From NCBI GenBank assembly GCA_045106295.1, contig JBGCEI010000194.1, positions 1-11,125 of the forward strand: 11,125 bases of DNA. The letters are read 5' to 3'. The translations under genes and the position numbers were made by a program. This document shows positions 6,489 through 11,125 of this stretch, piece after piece (within the stretch, counting starts at the first letter, position 1; every line of letters starts with the position of its first letter). This stretch comes from WTJX01 sp045106295. Lineage in GTDB: Bacteria; Bacteroidota; Bacteroidia; Cytophagales; JAAEPT01. A model generated the notes under the pieces. That model was not told the DNA's origin, searched no databases, and saw only the letters and a list, made by a program, of their open reading frames with translations.

Positions 6489-7568
6489 ATGAGATTCGAA
6501 GACAAGTATGTAGTCATTATGGCTGGAGGAATTGGAAGTAGGGTATGGCCAATGAGTAGAAAGAATACACCCAAGCAATTTCAAGATGTATTAGGGCTAG
6601 GGCGAACTATGATTCAACAAACCTTTGATCGTTATAAAGATTACTGCCCTCAAGAAAACGTATATGTGGTGACTACAACTAGTTACGTAGATCAAGTAAA
6701 AGAACAGCTTCCCGAATTAAGTAACGATCAGATATTAGGTGAGCCTGTAGGAAAAAATACCGCTCCGTGTATTGCTTATGCTGCACATAAAATCAATAAA
6801 AAAAATCCTAATGCGGTCATGGTAGTAGCGCCATCTGATCATTTGATTGTAAATACTACTGAGTTTGTTCGGTGTATTGAATTAGGTTCTGAAGTAGCGG
6901 CAAACGAAGATGTATTACTAACCATAGGAATTAAGCCAACAAGACCAGATACTGGTTATGGATACGTTCAATTTGCAGATCAGTTCAAAGAAGAGATTCA
7001 TAAAGTAAAAACATTTACCGAAAAGCCTGTCTTAGATTTTGCTATTGCCTTTGTAGAAAGTGGTGAATATTTATGGAATGCAGGTATTTTTATCTGGAGC
7101 TCAAAAGCCATTCTTCGAGCATTTGATCATTTGTTAAAAGACGTCAACGAACTCTTTAAATTAGGAGAAGAGTATTATTACACGACCTCAGAAACAAAAT
7201 TCTTAAAAGAAACCTATCCTCAGTGTAAAAACATTTCCATTGACTATGGTGTCATGGAACATGCAGAAAATGTGTACGTAATTCCTGGAGATTTTGGATG
7301 GACTGATCTCGGAACATGGAAAGCATGCTACGATGTAGCAGATAAAGACAAAGACGAGAACGTTTTGTATGGAGAAGTAATGACATACAGCACGTCAAAC
7401 TGTTTAATAAAAGCGCCTAAAGATAAATTAGTCGTCGCCCACGGATTAGACGGTTATGTAGTAGTAGATCACGAAAACGTATTATTGATCTGTAAAAAAG
7501 AAGAAGAGCAAAAAGTAAAAAACTTTGTCGCAGATATTAAGACAAAGAAATTAGATAAGTTTTACTAA
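6489..7568 (+). CDS. manC: mannose-1-phosphate guanylyltransferase (GDP-mannose pyrophosphorylase)
   Basis: The enzyme makes GDP-mannose from GTP and mannose-1-phosphate, the donor for mannose, fucose and related sugars in surface polysaccharide and glycoprotein glycans. The protein has 359 residues. The nucleotidyltransferase signature is complete: MAGGIGSRVWPMSR (11-24) with PKQF (28-31), then GEPVGKNTAPC (84-94), APSDH (114-118), TGYGYVQ (155-161), FTEKP (176-180), LWNAGIF (195-201), SIDYGVME (250-257) and GDFGWTDLGTW (267-277). It lacks the C-terminal phosphomannose isomerase (cupin) domain of long bifunctional ManC/AlgA proteins, so it is the short single-function form. The ATG follows the isomerase stop after 10 bases with only a weak AGAG-like sequence, indicating an operon. 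The two products feed different sugar branches of envelope synthesis. Which polymer uses the GDP-mannose cannot be told from here. Confidence 0.94.
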   Translation: MRFEDKYVVIMAGGIGSRVWPMSRKNTPKQFQDVLGLGRTMIQQTFDRYKDYCPQENVYVVTTTSYVDQVKEQLPELSNDQILGEPVGKNTAPCIAYAAHKINKKNPNAVMVVAPSDHLIVNTTEFVRCIELGSEVAANEDVLLTIGIKPTRPDTGYGYVQFADQFKEEIHKVKTFTEKPVLDFAIAFVESGEYLWNAGIFIWSSKAILRAFDHLLKDVNELFKLGEEYYYTTSETKFLKETYPQCKNISIDYGVMEHAENVYVIPGDFGWTDLGTWKACYDVADKDKDENVLYGEVMTYSTSNCLIKAPKDKLVVAHGLDGYVVVDHENVLLICKKEEEQKVKNFVADIKTKKLDKFY

Positions 7569-7600
7569 AAAAATAAGAGTAGATCATTGACCTACCCTTA
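7567..7600 (-). terminator. intrinsic terminator of the peroxiredoxin gene
   Basis: On the minus strand UAAGGGUAGGUC pairs with GAUCUACUCUUA over an AAU loop, giving a 12-pair stem with two G-U wobbles (plus coordinates 7574-7600). Seven U residues follow directly (A run at 7567-7573), overlapping the last bases of the guanylyltransferase gene. On the plus strand the same arms have two A-C mismatches and no U tract, so the element is tuned to stop the minus-strand transcript. It begins 16 bases after the peroxiredoxin stop. Confidence 0.75.
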
Positions 7601-7615
7601 AAACTATTCTTCAAA

Positions 7616-8248
7616 TTACGGTTGTGGTGTTAATCGCAAATAAGGTTTTACTTCTTTAAATCCTTTTGGAAATAATTTTTCAGCCTCTTCATTCGATACC
7701 GCTGGAGAGATGACACAGTCATCACCACTTTGCCAGTTTGCAGGCGTAGCCAACTTCTGGTAAGCAGTCAATTGCAATGAATCAATGACACGTAGCAGCT
7801 CATCAAAGTTTCTACCTGTGGATGCAGGGTACGTGATCATTAACTTTACCTTTTTATCGTTTCCGATTACAAATACAGAACGTACCGTTAAGGTATTACT
7901 TGCATTTGGATGAATCATATCATACAAATCAGATACCTTCTTATCCTCATCTGCAATAATTGGAAAGTCGACTTCTGTCTTTTGAGTTTCATTGATATCT
8001 TTGATCCACCCTTTGTGAGACTCCACTCCATCTACACTAAGAGCAACGACCTTTACATTTCTCTTGTCAAATTCAGCTTTGTACTTTGCCACTGTACCTA
8101 ACTCAGTCGTACATACCGGTGTGTAATCTGCTGGATGTGAAAAAAGAATCCCCCAACTATCTCCTAGCCATTCATGAAAATTTATTGTCCCTTCTGATGA
8201 TTCTGCCGTAAAATTCGGTGCTTCATCTCCTAATCGTAGTACTGCCAT
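7616..8248 (-). CDS. 1-Cys peroxiredoxin, Prx6 subfamily
   Basis: This thiol peroxidase reduces hydrogen peroxide and organic hydroperoxides in the cytoplasm. The protein is 210 residues, full length for the Prx6 group. The active site HPADYTPVCTTELG (38-51) contains Pro39, Thr43 and peroxidatic Cys46; Arg123 (TVRSVF) completes the catalytic set. The C-terminal half carries the Prx6 features TPANW (168-172), the dimerisation extension, LFPKGF (192-197) and PYLRLTPQP at the end. A second cysteine, Cys178 (GDDCVI), lies in the C-terminal domain. It is not at the resolving position of typical 2-Cys enzymes, so I keep the 1-Cys label. There is no signal peptide. The gene is transcribed alone. The surface-protein gene ends 114 bases upstream on the same strand, and a clear terminator follows. 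The ATG at 8248 gives MAVLRLGDEAPNF, the standard family start. Confidence 0.95.
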   Translation of the reverse strand: MAVLRLGDEAPNFTAESSEGTINFHEWLGDSWGILFSHPADYTPVCTTELGTVAKYKAEFDKRNVKVVALSVDGVESHKGWIKDINETQKTEVDFPIIADEDKKVSDLYDMIHPNASNTLTVRSVFVIGNDKKVKLMITYPASTGRNFDELLRVIDSLQLTAYQKLATPANWQSGDDCVISPAVSNEEAEKLFPKGFKEVKPYLRLTPQP

Positions 8249-8265
8249 TTTTACTTAGATTTTTA

Positions 8266-8286
8266 GTGTGAGTCTTGTAAACACAC
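8266..8286. promoter_or_regulatory. small inverted repeat GTGTG-N11-CACAC upstream of the peroxiredoxin start
   Basis: GTGTG (8266-8270) and CACAC (8282-8286) are perfectly complementary across 11 bases, 18 to 38 bases before the peroxiredoxin ATG. It could be a protein-binding site or a leader hairpin. Five-base arms are weak evidence, and no convincing promoter boxes anchor it. Confidence 0.15.
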
Positions 8287-8362
8287 CTCGTCCCCAATTA
8301 GTTTTCTTTTTTGAATAAAAAGTATGGCTAACGAGGAAAATTTTGGGCATCACCTTACATTA

Positions 8363-11125
8363 TTAAAACTGTTTACTACTTTTTAATACAATATATGTAC
8401 TGATTGTTTCAAATTTATTCTCACTTTCACCATACTTCAAGATACAGAGATAACTTCCTGGGTTCAATATCTCTCCATTAGCTGTCTTTCCTTCAAAGAT
8501 AATTCTAGAGAGTTCTTCTTCCTCTTCATTATTATACCCTACTTCATCGTATACAGGAATTCCTTGTCTATTGAATATTTGTACTCTTCTATAGGTATAG
8601 GTTTCTATGTTTCCTATTCTCATCATGTCATTGTATCCATCTTTGACATCGTTTGGAGAAATGGCATTGTAGATAATAGGTACTTCCGCATTTACCGTAT
8701 AATAAACCCACGCACTATCACATAAATTACCATCATCACACACTTTGTAGTATACAGAATCTTGAAAAGATGACCTACCTATTGACTCGTACTTAATTCT
8801 AATAATACCTTGTTTTCTTAGCACTCTTACCCTAACCAGACTGTCTACTTTAGGTCCTCGAATAGTATCTATTCCAGCTATATTATTATCCTTATCACTC
8901 ACTAACCTAGTAATATCTAAACTTAGTTCTAGTGATTCAAATGCTACATTGGCATCACGAGCGATGGGAGCATTATTTCCTACTTGAAACACAATCCATG
9001 CTGTGCTACTCCTTTGATTAGTACAGCCATACGATAATCTATACTGAATAGAATCTTTTTCATAATATAACGGAAGTATGTTAATGGAGATAGTAGAATC
9101 TTCCGCATTCACAGTTGTTTTTGCATTTGAAGAACTTTGTATGATGCTAATTCTAATCGGTTGAGAAGCATCGTATTCATCATTTAGTAATGGATTAATG
9201 ACTAGTTTTCCTTTCACAAAATAAGTAGAGTCTAACACATCATTTACTGCATTAATAGCTTCTTCTGGGATAGTAAAGTTAATCCGTACAATAGCAGTAT
9301 CAACATGAGTTGTTACACTATCGGTATAGGTAAGGCTATATGCCAACGAGTCTGCAGGCTTAAGTCCTGAAGGAACAGAATAATACAATAAATTATTATC
9401 TAAATAAGCGGTTCCATTCTCTGGTTGATTAGTAATAGTAAGTACTACTTCGTTTATATCTACATTATTGATATCATTATCTAAAATAGCTACTTCATAC
9501 AAACAGTCATCATTTAAACTAAATGTAGTATCATCATCATTTGCTGTAATTGGACCTGATTGTAGTTTAATAATTACGTGTCCAATAGCAGAAGGTGTAC
9601 AGAAGTCACCCGTATCTACGATAGAATAATAGATCGTGTCTAACCCTGACTCAGGAAAAGTAGCGGGAGGAGTATAAACTATGTTATCAGAATTAATTGT
9701 TAAAGAAGACCTCAAAGGCAATGGCGTACTTACTGTTAGCTTGAATGTATTATTGGCTGGTAGAATATCATTCAATAAAGGAAAAACTGTAAATGGAGTA
9801 AGCCCTAGATCTGATGACGAGACGAATAACTCATCTTCTATAGCCATGGATGGCGTTACAATAATAGCTACCGTATCTCTTGTGGTACAAGCACCTGTTG
9901 TAGCTTCCCATTCTAAATAAGTCGTATCTTTTACAAACCCCGACACTGTGGTTACAGGATCTGTATTGTTAATAGTTAAAGAAGGTTGTTCCTGAGGAAA
10001 ATACTCCGTCACATCATTCCAGACTCCTCCAACTGCTAATTCTGCATTTAATTGAACCGATGACCCCTGACAAGCAATAAATCTGTCTTCTCCAGCACTA
10101 CTTACCAGATTAGCAATACAGAAAGGCGCACTAAATTGCGATGTTCTACTGGTAGCAAATTCTACTGTCATTGCAGTAATACTTGTCAACATATTCGCAA
10201 CATCTCTTTTTTCAGGCATTAATGTAACAGAAAAAGAGCCGTCTGCATTCACGGATACGGTATCTAAGAATTCCTGCCCCTGATTTCCATTGTCAGCAAA
10301 GAACTGTAACACGTAACCAGTTCCTGATAAACCGGGTACTGTTCCTTCAATTTTTCCATCTAAAGTATCATACGAAGTAATACTTGCCGTATTATTAAAT
10401 CCATTTTGTGGTGAATTAATAAATTGAATTCCCTCTGTTCCATTATTGTATATGCTATTTAAGAAAATCCCCACACTGTCTGCTGTTCTAACTGTAATCC
10501 CAGGTTGTGCATGGTTTGCAATTTCGTTTTCCACTATAGCCGTGCTACTTGCCGAAAGCTGTATTAAAATCCCTGAGCTCGCAGTTACTGATCCATTAGG
10601 TTTTGCACCCCCATTGATATCTACCCCTATCTTATTCTTATAGATTTCAACCTCTTTTGCTTCATTGAATATACCCCTCAACCCATTTGCTGAAATATAA
10701 TTTCCAAAACTTGATGAGCTAGAGTCGTTATCATTCCCTATTAAAGTCTTTGTCCCTCCAGTACCAATATTAATACCATCTCCTAAGTTAGGTAAAGGGG
10801 TAATCCCATCTACTCCTAAACCTATGTAATTATTAAGAATCACATTCTCTTGACCGTTCACATAAACACCCATCTGTTTATTACCTGAAATCACATTCCC
10901 TTTTCCAGGCATAGTATCTCCTACCCAGTTATTATCACCATCTAGGTAGATACCGACAGCATTTGTTTCTTCAGAAACAGTCATACCATCTAGGTTGACT
11001 CCAGCATACAGTGTAGTAAATGTATTAAAGTTTCCATCTACCCATATACCTATTGTATCGGAATTAACACCTAATCCATTTATTAAACTACTATCACCAT
11101 CTACCCAGATAAGTGCCCCAATATC
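8363..11125 (-). CDS. large secreted surface protein: beta-helix repeats, Ig/cadherin-like domains, T9SS type B sorting domain (5' end outside window)
   Basis: The frame stays open past the internal ATG at 10984 to the window edge, so 920 C-terminal residues are visible and the true N-terminus is missing. Visible residues 1 to about 245 are right-handed beta-helix repeats. These include GIxVDG-type turns near 26, 57 and 86, and the motifs GNVISGN and NNYIGLGVDG. Residues about 252-337 form a beta-sandwich often placed after such helices (EGTVPG...YVLQFFADNG...GSFSVTL). Residues about 345-425 are PKD/Ig-like with Cys352 and Cys413. Four Big_9/cadherin-like repeats follow (about 428-523, 525-617, 624-715, 717-813). 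The last about 105 residues form a CHU_C / gliding-motility C-terminal domain (ISPNDVKDGYND, VQIFNRQGIPVYDE, NPGSYLCILKYG), which directs export by the type IX system and cell-surface attachment. The target or ligand is unknown; adhesion is a reasonable guess. The domain series is clear, exact borders are approximate. Confidence 0.9.
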   Translation of the reverse strand, partial: DIGALIWVDGDSSLINGLGVNSDTIGIWVDGNFNTFTTLYAGVNLDGMTVSEETNAVGIYLDGDNNWVGDTMPGKGNVISGNKQMGVYVNGQENVILNNYIGLGVDGITPLPNLGDGINIGTGGTKTLIGNDNDSSSSSFGNYISANGLRGIFNEAKEVEIYKNKIGVDINGGAKPNGSVTASSGILIQLSASSTAIVENEIANHAQPGITVRTADSVGIFLNSIYNNGTEGIQFINSPQNGFNNTASITSYDTLDGKIEGTVPGLSGTGYVLQFFADNGNQGQEFLDTVSVNADGSFSVTLMPEKRDVANMLTSITAMTVEFATSRTSQFSAPFCIANLVSSAGEDRFIACQGSSVQLNAELAVGGVWNDVTEYFPQEQPSLTINNTDPVTTVSGFVKDTTYLEWEATTGACTTRDTVAIIVTPSMAIEDELFVSSSDLGLTPFTVFPLLNDILPANNTFKLTVSTPLPLRSSLTINSDNIVYTPPATFPESGLDTIYYSIVDTGDFCTPSAIGHVIIKLQSGPITANDDDTTFSLNDDCLYEVAILDNDINNVDINEVVLTITNQPENGTAYLDNNLLYYSVPSGLKPADSLAYSLTYTDSVTTHVDTAIVRINFTIPEEAINAVNDVLDSTYFVKGKLVINPLLNDEYDASQPIRISIIQSSSNAKTTVNAEDSTISINILPLYYEKDSIQYRLSYGCTNQRSSTAWIVFQVGNNAPIARDANVAFESLELSLDITRLVSDKDNNIAGIDTIRGPKVDSLVRVRVLRKQGIIRIKYESIGRSSFQDSVYYKVCDDGNLCDSAWVYYTVNAEVPIIYNAISPNDVKDGYNDMMRIGNIETYTYRRVQIFNRQGIPVYDEVGYNNEEEEELSRIIFEGKTANGEILNPGSYLCILKYGESENKFETISTYIVLKSSKQF
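10938..11103. repeat. DNA trace of tandem beta-helix repeats (CCATCTA spaced 48, 48, 63 bases)
   Basis: On the plus strand CCATCTA recurs at 10938-10944, 10986-10992, 11034-11040 and 11097-11103. It is the complement of the codons for the [V/L]DG turn of the beta-helix. The two right-hand copies extend to CCATCTACCCA. All spacings are multiples of three, and the two 48-base intervals equal 16 codons, compatible with one or more helix turns. This points to internal duplication within the surface-protein gene, and further copies probably lie beyond the window. Confidence 0.55.

Noticed and set aside
7910..8101. Open plus-strand frame of 63 codons inside the peroxiredoxin gene
   Set aside because: It is antisense to the conserved peroxiredoxin core and its peptide shows no family or domain features.
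9681..9920. Open plus-strand frame of 79 codons inside the surface-protein gene
   Set aside because: It is antisense to continuous Ig-like domain coding and its peptide is low in distinctive features.
10446..10643. Open plus-strand frame of 65 codons with hydrophobic stretches
   Set aside because: Opposite the beta-helix repeats. The hydrophobicity comes from the complement of Asn/Thr/Gly-rich codons, not from a membrane protein.
10984..11125. ATG at 10984 as the start of the surface protein
   Set aside because: The frame stays open for 47 more codons to the window edge with the same beta-helix repeat pattern, and no signal peptide follows the ATG, so this is an internal methionine.
1..11125. 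CRISPR array, toxin-antitoxin pair, tRNA, rRNA, transposase or defence island
   Set aside because: No regularly spaced direct repeats with unique spacers, no cloverleaf-like sequence noticed, and every sizeable gene is explained by a housekeeping or surface function.

Overview
The window is an AT-rich stretch of a Bacteroidota chromosome, most likely from a marine or gliding-type lineage such as Cytophagia, Flavobacteriia or Saprospiria. Three things point there. The large surface protein on the right ends in a CHU_C / gliding-motility C-terminal domain, the sorting signal of the type IX secretion system (T9SS). RecQ carries a long C-terminal extension, and genes start after A/T-rich leaders without clear Shine-Dalgarno sequences. 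A TAnnTTTG box, the Bacteroidota -7 element, sits in the recQ/kdsD divergent gap. The genus cannot be fixed from the sequence.

Layout, left to right: the 3' end of an unidentified plus-strand gene (2-121); a fused trehalose-6-phosphate synthase/phosphatase on the minus strand (178-2358); a divergently placed plus-strand gene for a divergent DinB-like protein (2497-3018); a 250-base convergent gap filled with nested inverted repeats (3019-3268); recQ on the minus strand (3269-5425); a head-to-head plus-strand pair encoding a KpsF/KdsD arabinose-5-phosphate isomerase and a mannose-1-phosphate guanylyltransferase (5513-7568); a minus-strand Prx6-type peroxiredoxin (7616-8248) with a good intrinsic terminator; and the 3' 2.76 kb of a giant minus-strand surface protein that runs off the right edge (8363-11125). 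No gene-free stretch is longer than 300 bases.

Functionally this is mostly housekeeping and envelope biology. The isomerase feeds Kdo synthesis for lipopolysaccharide, and the guanylyltransferase supplies GDP-mannose for surface polysaccharide. The trehalose enzyme serves osmotic or desiccation protection, and the peroxiredoxin detoxifies peroxides. RecQ acts in DNA repair. The surface protein is a probable secreted, cell-anchored beta-helix protein. I see no CRISPR array, toxin-antitoxin pair, transposase, tRNA or rRNA, and no gene cluster that looks like an undescribed defence or biosynthetic system. The most unusual items are the repeat-filled gap at 3019-3268, the DinB-like protein that lacks the family's metal-binding histidines, the non-ATG start of the isomerase gene, and the atypical sorting domain of the surface protein.
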